Assembly: GCA_900110635.1 (NCBI GenBank)
Contig: FOEK01000017.1
Location: forward strand, 16,028 to 80,027
DNA: 64,000 nt
Origin: Lachnospiraceae bacterium NE2001
Lineage (GTDB): Bacteria; Bacillota; Clostridia; Lachnospirales; Lachnospiraceae
Direction: 5' to 3'
Made by a program: the position numbers and the translations under genes. Below, one piece after another: positions 53,482 to 61,009 of this stretch (positions are counted from its first letter, which is position 1; each line of letters starts with the position of its first letter). The notes under the pieces were generated by a model. It made no database searches, was not told where the DNA came from, and saw only the letters and a program-made list of their open reading frames with translations.

Positions 53482-53754
53482 TTGATTGAAGAGAGCCCTT
53501 ACAAGGTTTATGTTGATGTTAATGTTGAGTTCCTAAAGGATGGAACGCTCGTTCCTAGATCTATAATATGGGACGATGGTGTTATATATGAGATTCAGAA
53601 GATAACTGATATAAGACGTGCAGCGAGTCTTCTGGCTGGTGGAACCGGAATAAGATATACCATTTACGTGGACGGATTTGAGAAGCATTTATATTTTGGA
53701 GATAATCGTAGATGGTTTGTAGAAGCTAATAAGGAAATGAATGTGAGTGCCTGA
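53482..53754 (+). CDS. 90-aa protein, SOS-region type, function unknown
   Basis: The TTG start follows AAAGGAG by nine bases. The sequence (YKVYVDVNVEFLKDGTLVPRSIIWDDG...RRAASLLAGGTGIRYTIYV) is compact and beta-rich. I recall very similar small proteins encoded beside Y-family DNA polymerase and LexA-like genes in Clostridia, and it stands next to an S24 repressor here. No polymerase gene remains. It may belong to a lesion-bypass cassette whose other part was lost. Function is unproven. Confidence 0.7.
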   Translation: MIEESPYKVYVDVNVEFLKDGTLVPRSIIWDDGVIYEIQKITDIRRAASLLAGGTGIRYTIYVDGFEKHLYFGDNRRWFVEANKEMNVSA

Positions 53755-53914
53755 GTAAACAAAGCTCGGCACTCCTCGAAATCCATAAATCTGTGTGGGT
53801 TGATGCAGGTGTAACAGAGATGCCGCTGTTACATACTTTGATAGACTGGGTACGACGATGATACTACAGATGTCAAAGTGCAGAGTAGGGGATATACTAT
53901 GTTTGCGATACTCT
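53745..53914 (+). ncRNA. candidate structured RNA downstream of the 90-aa gene
   Basis: The sequence 53755-54006 lacks a credible gene but has four consecutive perfect stems: GAGTGCC/GGCACTC (53745-53774, overlapping the stop codon), TGTAACAG/CTGTTACA (53810-53833), ACTTTGA/TCAAAGT (53835-53879) and AGAGTA/TACTCT (53882-53914). There is a possible UUCG hairpin near 53950. Stems one after another with few bases between them suggest a folded RNA rather than decayed coding DNA. No terminator is obvious. Confidence 0.5.
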
Positions 53915-54006
53915 AGCAGCATTACTTGGAGAAGGTGACATTTCCCTTTCCTTCGGACAAGTACAATGATGGAATAGATTTGTATGACGAAGGAGTGTAA
54001 TAAATA

Positions 54007-54231
54007 ATGAATAAAACCGGAATGTATACTGTTAGCTGCCCTATTTGTAAAAGGCAGATAATTGAGAGTTCAGAAACTGATTCGATACTGAAATGTACCT
54101 GTGGTGCAAAGTTTAATATATGGATACATGAAGATATGATCTGTATCCAGCAAAAAGATGCTCCTACAGAGCGTAAGGCTGTACAGGCATCAAGAAGACG
54201 GAAATATGCGGAGTTATTTGGAACAACTTGA
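54007..54231 (+). CDS. small zinc-ribbon protein
   Basis: This 74-aa protein has two Cys pairs (CPIC near residues 11-14 and CTCG near 31-34) that fit a zinc ribbon. A basic C-terminus (ASRRRKYAELFG) follows. AAGGAG lies 11 bases before the ATG. The function is unknown; a nucleic-acid-binding role is plausible from the fold and charge. Confidence 0.7.
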   Translation: MNKTGMYTVSCPICKRQIIESSETDSILKCTCGAKFNIWIHEDMICIQQKDAPTERKAVQASRRRKYAELFGTT

Positions 54232-54296
54232 AATAAAGCTTATAATTAACTTTTTTATAAGAATATAATATATTATAAAACTTCATAATGAATATT

Positions 54297-54515
54297 CCCC
54301 TCGGGGTGAGTGATATGGTACGAGTCTTGTGACAGCCACAGAACTGTGTGAATTCCTTCCATATTACAAGAGTTTGTTTAGAGTTGTAAGCGTCAGGCGG
54401 GTTATGCTGAGACATAAACGTGAGAGCGCTAGGAGTCGGCAAAACATTTGTGAGACTTCCTTCTATTGAAAAATAGAAGGATAAAAGTTGAACTGTGTTT
54501 TGCCGGCTTTTCGTT
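54297..54515 (+). ncRNA. candidate structured non-coding RNA with its own terminator
   Basis: This stretch has no credible gene. It ends in a long hairpin: a 13-bp outer stem AGTCGGCAAAACA/TGTTTTGCCGGCT (54434-54508) encloses a perfect 9-bp stem CCTTCTATT/AATAGAAGG with a GAAA tetraloop (54459-54480), and TTTTCGTTTTA follows. Upstream stems are ATATGG/CCATAT (54313-54364), TCTTGT/ACAAGA (54325-54371) and TTATG/CATAA. The first two cross, which suggests a pseudoknot or two alternative folds. I could not match it to a named RNA class. Confidence 0.65.
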
Positions 54516-54611
54516 TTATTTATTTAGAAATAGGTGAGAAATTTTCATTAAAAAAATCCAACTATAATATTTATAAGATCATCAAGAGTATCTATTGATT
54601 CATATGCCCAT

Positions 54612-54707
54612 AGTGATATGGACATATAAATCAGTGGACAGTCTGCCGGCAGATAAGATTGGCCAATCGTATCACTGAGATTTTTTTGAAAATCTGGAGG
54701 ATACGAA
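54612..54707 (+). promoter_or_regulatory. structured leader of the following XRE gene
   Basis: AGTGATA (about 54612) and TATCACT (about 54670) enclose two perfect 12-bp palindromes, TCTGCCGGCAGA (54642-54653) and GATTGGCCAATC (54657-54668). AGATTTT/AAAATCT then forms a hairpin directly before the GGAGG of the XRE gene. These could be operators, or an RNA switch covering the ribosome binding site. Confidence 0.5.
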
Positions 54708-54708
54708 A

Positions 54709-55032
54709 ATGATTAAAAAGGAACTTGTAGGCGAGAGATTAATTGGATTAAGAAAGGAGAATGGTCTAAAACGAGGTGAAGTAGCTGAAGCTATCGACTA
54801 CTCCGAATCTGCAGTTAAGAAAGCGGAACTTGGAGACAACATATGTTTGAATTTGATAGTGGCATTTGCTGAGTATTATGGTGTTAGCATTGATTATTTA
54901 ATATGGGGAACCAAATGCGATGGTGATGAGATGGCAATTGAACGACTTCTCAGAAGTGTACCGGAAGATAAAAGGGAACTGGCAGTCAATGCTGTTAAGG
55001 GGGTGTTGGCAGCTTTTGTTAGTGCTGATTAA
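54709..55032 (+). CDS. XRE-family regulator
   Basis: This 107-aa protein has an HTH at residues about 6-60 (LIGLRKENGLKRGEVAEAIDYSESAVKKAELG) followed by a short helical tail ending in ELAVNAVKGVLAAF. CTGGAGG precedes the ATG. It is one of four HTH regulators of the element. The palindromes in its leader are candidate autoregulatory sites. Confidence 0.85.
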   Translation: MIKKELVGERLIGLRKENGLKRGEVAEAIDYSESAVKKAELGDNICLNLIVAFAEYYGVSIDYLIWGTKCDGDEMAIERLLRSVPEDKRELAVNAVKGVLAAFVSAD

Positions 55033-55239
55033 ATAATAACATACTTTGTCTTTTGTGTTATGTAAACCAATAATATTTTTCAAAAATGCAATTTTTATGT
55101 AATTACCTCAGATATTATTACTATAAGCAGATGATGAGTAAAATGTGAAAAAGTTGAGGATTATCTAAGAAGAAGAGAGTTGAAGAATTAGGACTATAAA
55201 GAATAGGATGGATTAATAATTCACAAGGAGGGGCTAGTA
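55033..55239. other. A+T-rich spacer with no gene
   Basis: It lies between the XRE gene and the DUF6273 gene. I see no terminator, strong promoter or repeat. Confidence 0.5.
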
Positions 55240-55995
55240 ATGTTAGATAATGATGGATTTATGAAAATTCCAGAATTTCCACTAGATGATTTACCATTTA
55301 TAGAAAGAGATAATACAAAACGGCTGCCTATGCATTATTTTGTAGGGGATTATGTAATTTATTATGATTTTGGAAAGTATAGGATGCAGACGATTGTAGT
55401 AGGGGACGAGCTTTGTGTTTTGAATAAGCTTAGGTGGTACATAATTAATGTTGAAGATGATAAGGCTCTTCTTTTATCAGATAAATGTGTGGCATGGGAT
55501 TTTTGGTGTGGAGATAATGCTTTGTTTGAAGCGCCCAAACCAAGTTCTTGGGAAAAATCTAATGTGAGGGAATTCTTGAATGGAGAATTTTATGAAAAGG
55601 CTTTTAGTGATGAAGAAAAAGTTATTATTATGCCTTTAAATGAAAGTAAAGACAAGGTTTTCGTTTTAAACTTAGAAGAGTTGGAAAAGAATCTTCCGTA
55701 TGAAGACTTAAGAAGAGCGGAAACATATTTTGCGGATGATTTACATGATTTTGAGGTATGGCTTGAGCCAACTTGCTGGTGGGTTAATTCGGTAGGAGAA
55801 GAAGAAAACCATATGTGTATTGTTTCTGAAAATGGCAAGATTGATAAGTATGGGCGTGGAACGGATGCTGATGAAACGGGAATACGTCCAGCAATATGGG
55901 TTGACTTAAAAAAGCTAGTAAGACTCGAACGTATAAATAAAGGAATGATTTTTGCAAAGAAAATTGAAGATGAGTATGTAAGAATAGAAGAATAA
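55240..55995 (+). CDS. DUF6273-like protein
   Basis: This 251-aa protein has no signal peptide. The middle and end carry the pattern of DUF6273 proteins: IRWYIINVEDDKALLLSD-type strand, W..S.VREFLNGEFYEKAFSDEEK, DKVFVLNLEELEK, and a final WVNSVGE...GIRPAIWVDL. This family resembles the C-type-lectin/formylglycine-enzyme fold, but binding partners are unknown. AAGGAGG precedes the ATG. The phosphatase gene follows after 35 bases and may be cotranscribed. Confidence 0.8.
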   Translation: MLDNDGFMKIPEFPLDDLPFIERDNTKRLPMHYFVGDYVIYYDFGKYRMQTIVVGDELCVLNKLRWYIINVEDDKALLLSDKCVAWDFWCGDNALFEAPKPSSWEKSNVREFLNGEFYEKAFSDEEKVIIMPLNESKDKVFVLNLEELEKNLPYEDLRRAETYFADDLHDFEVWLEPTCWWVNSVGEEENHMCIVSENGKIDKYGRGTDADETGIRPAIWVDLKKLVRLERINKGMIFAKKIEDEYVRIEE

Positions 55996-56030
55996 TTATA
56001 GATTGTATATGATTATATGAGGACAATGAT

Positions 56031-56750
56031 ATGAGTAAAGTGTTAATAATACCAGATGTCCATCTTAAACCTTGGATGTTTGATAAGGCAGAAGAGTTAA
56101 TTGAAAAAGGTGAATATGACAGAGTGGTCTTGCTGGGCGATCTGATAGATGACTGGTATCACGAAAAGGACATTGATCTATATAGGGATACTTTTGAAAG
56201 AATATATGAGTTTCTTGAAAAGCATCCTGATACCATTTATTGTTTTGGTAATCATGACGTGAGTTACTTGTTCCAGGCTTTTGAATCGGGCTATTCATCA
56301 TATGCAAGAGATATAGTTGTAGAGGGAGTAAATAAGATTATATATATGCTTCCTGAGGATAATTCAGCATACATACATAGGATCGATAATGTCTTGTTTA
56401 GCCATGCAGGTCTTACAGAAAGATTTGTAAAGAGGTGTTTCGGTGGTGGATCAAGAATCGATATAGATAATATGATTGAAATGATCAATCGCCTTCCAAA
56501 GGATAAGATATGGAGAGACGATTCCCCAATATGGGCTCGTCCGCAGTATGGATCTATGCGAATGTATCCAATAGATTTAATGCAGGTGGTAGGTCACACT
56601 CCGGTTGTAGCACCGCTACTTGAGAATAATGGAAAGCTTCTTACACTAGATACTTTTTCAACATATGATACCGGAGAACCAATTGGGAATGAAAAGTTTG
56701 TATGGGTTGACACTATAACAGAAGAGTGGGGCATGATAAGTGAAGAATAA
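56031..56750 (+). CDS. PPP-type metallophosphatase
   Basis: This 239-aa cytoplasmic protein has all calcineurin-type motifs: PDVHLK (D/H ligands), LLGDLIDDW, CFGNHDVSY, FSHAGLT and VVGHTPV. It resembles Ser/Thr protein phosphatases and ApaH-like proteins carried by phages. The substrate is unknown. It has a weak ribosome binding site (GAGGACAATG). A UUCG-type terminator follows. Confidence 0.88.
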   Translation: MSKVLIIPDVHLKPWMFDKAEELIEKGEYDRVVLLGDLIDDWYHEKDIDLYRDTFERIYEFLEKHPDTIYCFGNHDVSYLFQAFESGYSSYARDIVVEGVNKIIYMLPEDNSAYIHRIDNVLFSHAGLTERFVKRCFGGGSRIDIDNMIEMINRLPKDKIWRDDSPIWARPQYGSMRMYPIDLMQVVGHTPVVAPLLENNGKLLTLDTFSTYDTGEPIGNEKFVWVDTITEEWGMISEE

Positions 56751-56760
56751 AATAGAATAT

Positions 56761-56785
56761 AAGTGGCTTCGGTCACTTCTTTTTG
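56761..56785 (+). terminator. terminator of the phosphatase gene
   Basis: AAGTGGC/GTCACTT with a TTCG loop (one G-U pair) is followed by CTTTTTGC. The 200 bases after it (56786-56984) hold no clear gene; the last 60 read DFTKGVARGIGTDF in one frame, which might be the end of a lost gene. Confidence 0.8.
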
Positions 56786-56984
56786 CTATAGAATAAAAAC
56801 CGAAGAATGTGCAATGTACTTAGTCCTATTTGAGATATATATACTAACAGAACCAAATTGGTTTTGGGAATTAATAAAATCTCAGGAAAGGTGAATGCTA
56901 AGGAACAGGGATTTATGAATCAGATGAAGATTTTACTAAGGGAGTAGCAAGAGGGATTGGAACCGATTTCTAAGAAGGAGTGTA

Positions 56985-57605
56985 TTGGCTATGGAGATAT
57001 TTCTGAATGATAACGATAAGGAGAATATTAAGATAGAGGTTAAAGGCTATGATGAGAATGTAGAAGAACCACAGGATTTACTTCTTAATCTATCGGCGGC
57101 GATTGCAACCATTGTAGGGGAAATGGTATATCAGATTGTCAAGAATGCATCTTTTGATGAAAAGAGGCAATTTGCTAATGGGATTCTGGATTTTTCGAAA
57201 GAGATAGTTAGTGAATTTTATGAAAGTTTGAAAGAAGATCATGATAGAGTAAAAAAAGAGGGTGAGTTATATAAGTCGATGACAGAAGCTTATGATGAAG
57301 CAATTCAGAACTATGGTTTTGATGAAGACGAAATAATTAAGCTTGCCCAAACAGTAGAACCAGAATTTGAAGTCAGGGAAAATGATGGTGCATATTCCTG
57401 CATTATAGTGTTTGGAGATAAATCCTATACTCTTGCTAAAATCCCGGTTGGCTTATCAGATCGATATTACGATCCGATTTCGTTCAAGGCATCAATGGTT
57501 GCTACAGTTCTTTTTGATAAAGCGTTCCCAGACGATGAAAGCAAAAATCCAATTAGATCAAAAAAGTTATTTAATGTATTTCAAGACTTGAAAGAGGATA
57601 TATAA
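56985..57605 (+). CDS. unknown 206-aa protein
   Basis: I do not recognise it. It is acidic, helical in the first 120 residues (including LLLNLSAAIATIVGEMVYQIVK, amphipathic rather than transmembrane) and more beta-like after residue 130 (CIIVFGDKSYTLAKI). The TTG at 56985 follows AAGGAG by four bases; the ATG at 56991 is the other choice. The phosphoesterase gene starts about 100 bases downstream, so these form a likely operon of three genes ending at 58722. Confidence 0.7.
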   Translation: MAMEIFLNDNDKENIKIEVKGYDENVEEPQDLLLNLSAAIATIVGEMVYQIVKNASFDEKRQFANGILDFSKEIVSEFYESLKEDHDRVKKEGELYKSMTEAYDEAIQNYGFDEDEIIKLAQTVEPEFEVRENDGAYSCIIVFGDKSYTLAKIPVGLSDRYYDPISFKASMVATVLFDKAFPDDESKNPIRSKKLFNVFQDLKEDI

Positions 57606-57703
57606 TTGAAGTCGAATTGGTAGATTTGCAGCTGGCACTAGATGCTCGGGAAGAATATGAAAGAATTCAGTGGGAAAGATTATTTCCGGATGGAGAAAAG
57701 TTG

Positions 57704-58273
57704 ATGGGAATAGAGAAAACCAATACCAAAACTGCGTTAATCGTTAGCGATTCACATATGAAAACTGAAATTGTTAAACTGACTATAAAACGCGAAAAAC
57801 CAGATATGTTAATTCATTTGGGAGATATAGAAGATAATCCTGATGACGTTCAGGACTATCTGAATAAAGTAGTGAATGAGAAATACGGAAGAAAACTTGA
57901 TGAGCATGTCAGATCAATCTATGTTAAAGGAAACTGCGATAGATTCTATAAGAGTAAAATGACCAAAGCTATGGTGTTTGAGCTTAATGGTCATAATGTT
58001 CTTGTGACACATGGACATGGATTTTATGTGGATGAAGGCCTTGATGATCTTCTTGAGGTGGCGAAGGAACATGATTGTGACATGGTAATGTATGGTCATA
58101 CTCATCAGTATCATGACGAAGTAATCGATGGTATTAGATTTCTCAATCCGGGAAGTATAGCATTTCCTAGAAAGAATGAACTACCAACATATATGGTTAT
58201 TGAATTTGATGATTCAGGGGAATATAAGGTTAGCAAGAAGATACTTTGGGATGAAGGAGAACATGGTTTATGA
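57704..58273 (+). CDS. YfcE-type metallophosphoesterase, element-borne paralogue
   Basis: All metal ligands are present: VSDSHMK, IHLGDIEDN, VKGNCDRFY, THGHGF and YGHTHQ, followed by LNPGSIAFPR. I start at the ATG after GGAGAAAAG, 29 residues inside the longest frame, because the chromosomal paralogue at 17905 also starts right before this strand. The two proteins share long blocks, so the element carries a variant of a host enzyme. It overlaps the next gene by four bases. Confidence 0.88.
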   Translation: MGIEKTNTKTALIVSDSHMKTEIVKLTIKREKPDMLIHLGDIEDNPDDVQDYLNKVVNEKYGRKLDEHVRSIYVKGNCDRFYKSKMTKAMVFELNGHNVLVTHGHGFYVDEGLDDLLEVAKEHDCDMVMYGHTHQYHDEVIDGIRFLNPGSIAFPRKNELPTYMVIEFDDSGEYKVSKKILWDEGEHGL

Positions 58274-58722
58274 TTCAGTATTTAGCTTTTCAAGTATGCA
58301 AAGAAGATAATAGTTCGAGATATATTAAATTTTTCAAAAAGGATGATGAATACTATTTGGAAACTGCATCAGGATTTCGCGGGATGTATTTAATGTTAGA
58401 AAATGACACGACTAGAATGTATCGTTGCGCTGAGTCTTCGGCTAGATTAATATCTGATTTGCTCGAACCTTTGAAAATATACGGTTGGCCTAAGGCGATT
58501 CCTTCCGATTTTATTCCAACTGATGCGATACTGGGATGCGATGACTTTTCGTGGTCTATAGATTATAAGGAGGAAGAGAAGAAAAATATGCGTCATATCC
58601 ACGGAAAGGGTGAATTCCCTAAAGAGGATCCTTATAAATCTTTCTATATGCTGTTTACAAGAACTATTCTAGATCAGGAACTCAAGGATTGGTTTTTGAA
58701 GGACTATGAAGAAGGAATATAG
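58270..58722 (+). CDS. unknown 150-aa protein coupled to the phosphoesterase
   Basis: I do not recognise it. The start overlaps the phosphoesterase stop (ATGA), so the two are made together. The protein is soluble, with an aromatic-rich middle (FSWSIDYKEEEKKN) and a C-terminal helix ending in WFLKDYEEGI. Coupling suggests that it assists or regulates the phosphoesterase. The 126 bases after it hold no gene; GTATAATAG near 58747 could be a -10 for the next gene. Confidence 0.68.
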   Translation: MIQYLAFQVCKEDNSSRYIKFFKKDDEYYLETASGFRGMYLMLENDTTRMYRCAESSARLISDLLEPLKIYGWPKAIPSDFIPTDAILGCDDFSWSIDYKEEEKKNMRHIHGKGEFPKEDPYKSFYMLFTRTILDQELKDWFLKDYEEGI

Positions 58723-58848
58723 TTGTGGAATAATGCTTTACTGTATGTATAATAGATAAAAAGGGTATATTATGTTCTTCTGAATGCCTTAGTTGTAATG
58801 TGCTCAAGACTTGTATATGAATAACGTTAAGAAAGGATGATCGGTATT

Positions 58849-59628
58849 ATGGAATATATGAATTGTTTTAGAATTAATGAGGCATTAATGTTTGAAGATC
58901 GCTCAATACTTGTTTATCTTCTTAATTCAAGCAACTATCCAGATGATGAGGTTAAGGTCAAAGTATCTTCTCGCAGATTTATTGATATTTATGATAAGAA
59001 TCCTTGTTTACTGATATACAAGGTAAATGAATTATTTGAATTAGTACCTTTAGAAATTAATGATGGAAAAGCTGATATATCATTGATACTTGATAAGTAT
59101 AATATTAAAAGTACACCGGTCAGTAAAGAGGGGTGGAAATGGTTTACCCGTGATAGTTTTGGAAAAGAAAAGGTATGCGTTGGTAGGTGTGGTTTTTATG
59201 TCTATTCACGCATGTGGTTGGATTGCAATGTTTACGGTATTGATATCTATTTGAAGAAATCAACATCTTTTGGAGTCAGTTGTATTAGCTATTCTCAAGC
59301 TTTCTATAACTTTGGCGAGGACTTTTATGAGTTTGTTGAAAAAATAATAAATATCAATAATTATTATGATGATAAGAATAAATTGTATAAAGAATTAGAG
59401 GGATGTACTCGTAATGAATGGACAAACAGTTTTTCGATTAATGTTGGAAATAAGTATTGTTTTAATAAGGTATTTTCGGGTATTAAAGTCTATATAAATC
59501 ATAAAATATATGATTTGCCAGTCGATAAAGAATATGATTATCTAGGCTTTATTTTTGAATTTATAAGGGCGCGATTAGATAATAAGGATATTGAATTTTT
59601 GAAAAGATATATTCCTGAAATAAAATAG
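58849..59628 (+). CDS. unknown 259-aa protein, low G+C
   Basis: I do not recognise it. It is rich in Asn, Ile, Tyr and Lys and clearly lower in G+C than its neighbours, which suggests a recent separate origin. There is no signal peptide or transmembrane helix. A basic/aromatic segment WKWFTRDSFGKEKVCVGRCGFYVYSRMW lies near the centre. The start is uncertain: AAAGG lies 12 bases before the ATG used here, and ATGs exist at 58837 and 58858. It is closed by a good terminator. Confidence 0.65.
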   Translation: MEYMNCFRINEALMFEDRSILVYLLNSSNYPDDEVKVKVSSRRFIDIYDKNPCLLIYKVNELFELVPLEINDGKADISLILDKYNIKSTPVSKEGWKWFTRDSFGKEKVCVGRCGFYVYSRMWLDCNVYGIDIYLKKSTSFGVSCISYSQAFYNFGEDFYEFVEKIININNYYDDKNKLYKELEGCTRNEWTNSFSINVGNKYCFNKVFSGIKVYINHKIYDLPVDKEYDYLGFIFEFIRARLDNKDIEFLKRYIPEIK

Positions 59629-59660
59629 GATATAATTTGTTGAATGAGAAAAAGAGATTC

Positions 59661-59690
59661 GACTCGGAGAAATCCGGGTCTTTTTCTTTT
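59661..59690 (+). terminator. terminator after the 259-aa protein gene
   Basis: GACTCGGA/TCCGGGTC with a GAAA loop (one G-T pair) is followed by TTTTTCTTTT. Confidence 0.85.
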
Positions 59691-59691
59691 G

Positions 59692-59743
59692 TGGATAAAA
59701 CCGTGGTCCGATATTGCTGAAATGGATAAAACCGTGGTCTGAT
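59692..59743. repeat. two 21-bp direct repeats
   Basis: TGGATAAAACCGTGGTCCGAT and its copy (one base different) occur 31 bases apart in a gene-free stretch. They lie between the terminator and the next gene. They may be operators or the remains of an insertion sequence end; 59744-59860 shows no gene. Confidence 0.6.
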
Positions 59744-59872
59744 TTTTCTTCCTAAAAGAATTATCATTTGTTCAGGGTCAAGGAAATACCTACACCGGTT
59801 ATGAAAGGTAATTCCAAATAGCGTGCACGCTTCAAACCGAATATCAATCATAAGAAATAAGGAGAGAAGCAA

Positions 59873-60619
59873 ATGTTTACTAAGAAAGAAGTTAATTATT
59901 TAAACAAGGTGAGTGAATTAAACCATTCAGTTGATAAGCTGATCAAGGATGTAAATGATCTGAATATCATGGCTATGACTATAGTAGCAAAGAAGAATCC
60001 GAAGAATCTTACACAGGATATGATCATTGCTATGGCTAGTCAGGGGATTGATCCAAGAGATATAAATGAGGATTTAAAGGATGTTATTCCTGAGTGCTTT
60101 GAAGTATATAGAGAGGGTGAAGAGCCAGCAGCTAATAAGGAGAATTCTAAGATTGCTCGTAAGAAAGTGAACATCAGAAATGTAACTGATAAATCAAGTG
60201 TTACCGAAGAGAGAGTTAGACCTAAAGACATTTCAGATATACAGCTATCTGCATCTGAAGTTCCACCGACAGGAAAGGTTACCGGAAATATTGTCCACGA
60301 TGATCTGAAGAAGCGAGGAGTTATATTTGCGAAGTGTAATAAGTCTCCAGAGATTGAAGAGAGAGTTGTTGATGAACTTATTCAGGCAGCTGATGACAGA
60401 GATATTATGATCCAGGAATTCATAGTTAATGAAAAGGAAGGTGTTAAGACTCTCAAAGCATGGATGGAGTCAGGAGTTATTGACTACATTATCATGAATG
60501 AACTTAGTGCATACAGCCAGAACCAGGTGGCGCAGTTTTTCCTGCTTGATGATGCATATCGTAGAGGGATAAAGATACTGCTTAAGGATAATGACTATAA
60601 TCCTGTATTCCCTTTCTAG
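59873..60619 (+). CDS. protein with resolvase-like C-terminal domain lacking catalytic residues
   Basis: The first 60 residues are helical. A linker (about 85-140) leads to a domain of about 100 residues with the shape of a serine-recombinase N-terminal domain: IFAKCNKSPEIEERVVDELI (strand plus helix), DIMIQEFIV, LKAWMESGVIDYIIMNELSAYSQN, and RRGIKILLKDN at the end. The nucleophilic serine position reads CNKS, and the catalytic arginines are missing. I suspect it is a non-catalytic relative used for regulation or DNA bridging. AAGGAGAG precedes the ATG. Confidence 0.65.
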   Translation: MFTKKEVNYLNKVSELNHSVDKLIKDVNDLNIMAMTIVAKKNPKNLTQDMIIAMASQGIDPRDINEDLKDVIPECFEVYREGEEPAANKENSKIARKKVNIRNVTDKSSVTEERVRPKDISDIQLSASEVPPTGKVTGNIVHDDLKKRGVIFAKCNKSPEIEERVVDELIQAADDRDIMIQEFIVNEKEGVKTLKAWMESGVIDYIIMNELSAYSQNQVAQFFLLDDAYRRGIKILLKDNDYNPVFPF

Positions 60620-60659
60620 GGAATATGAGAGCTTGAGTAAATAAGGACGGTGAATATAG

Positions 60660-60992
60660 ATGGAATATGATGGATTTTCACTTGGGAATATTATTCAGGA
60701 GATTCGCAGAGATAAAAAATTGAATCAGGCTGAAATGGCTGAAAAGGTGGATATAAGTGTTACCCATTATGCAAGGATTGAAGAAGGTAAAAACACTATG
60801 AGTATAAATGTTTTTCTCAGAATCCTTAATGTGTTGGATGTTGATGCTAATACTGTTCTGGGATTCAAGGATGTTTCGTATGATTATCAGGCTATGGAAT
60901 TGCTGAAGAAGTATCTGAAGCTTGATACGAAGGAGAAGGAAAAAATCATCCGAGTGGTAAATATCATGGTGGATTCTGAGGATAATGCTTAG
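60660..60992 (+). CDS. XRE-family regulator
   Basis: This 110-aa protein has an HTH at about residues 8-65 (LGNIIQEIRRDKKLNQAEMAEKVDISVTHYARIEEG), and a short C-terminal helix region ends in VNIMVDSED. It lies 40 bases after the resolvase-like gene and 17 bases before the second one. It probably regulates the block that leads to the toxin and excisionase. Confidence 0.88.
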   Translation: MEYDGFSLGNIIQEIRRDKKLNQAEMAEKVDISVTHYARIEEGKNTMSINVFLRILNVLDVDANTVLGFKDVSYDYQAMELLKKYLKLDTKEKEKIIRVVNIMVDSEDNA

Positions 60993-61009
60993 GAAGGAGC
61001 GGTACTTAT

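Noticed and set aside
53755..54006. Pseudogene ending in a short open frame (FPFPSDKYNDGIDLYDEGV)
   Set aside because: One frame is open at the end but has a TAG six codons after its only ATG, and the upstream part is better explained by consecutive hairpins; left open as an alternative.
59561..59872. Minus-strand 103-codon frame as a transposase fragment
   Set aside because: It crosses a terminator and direct repeats, and its sequence does not match a transposase motif I can name.
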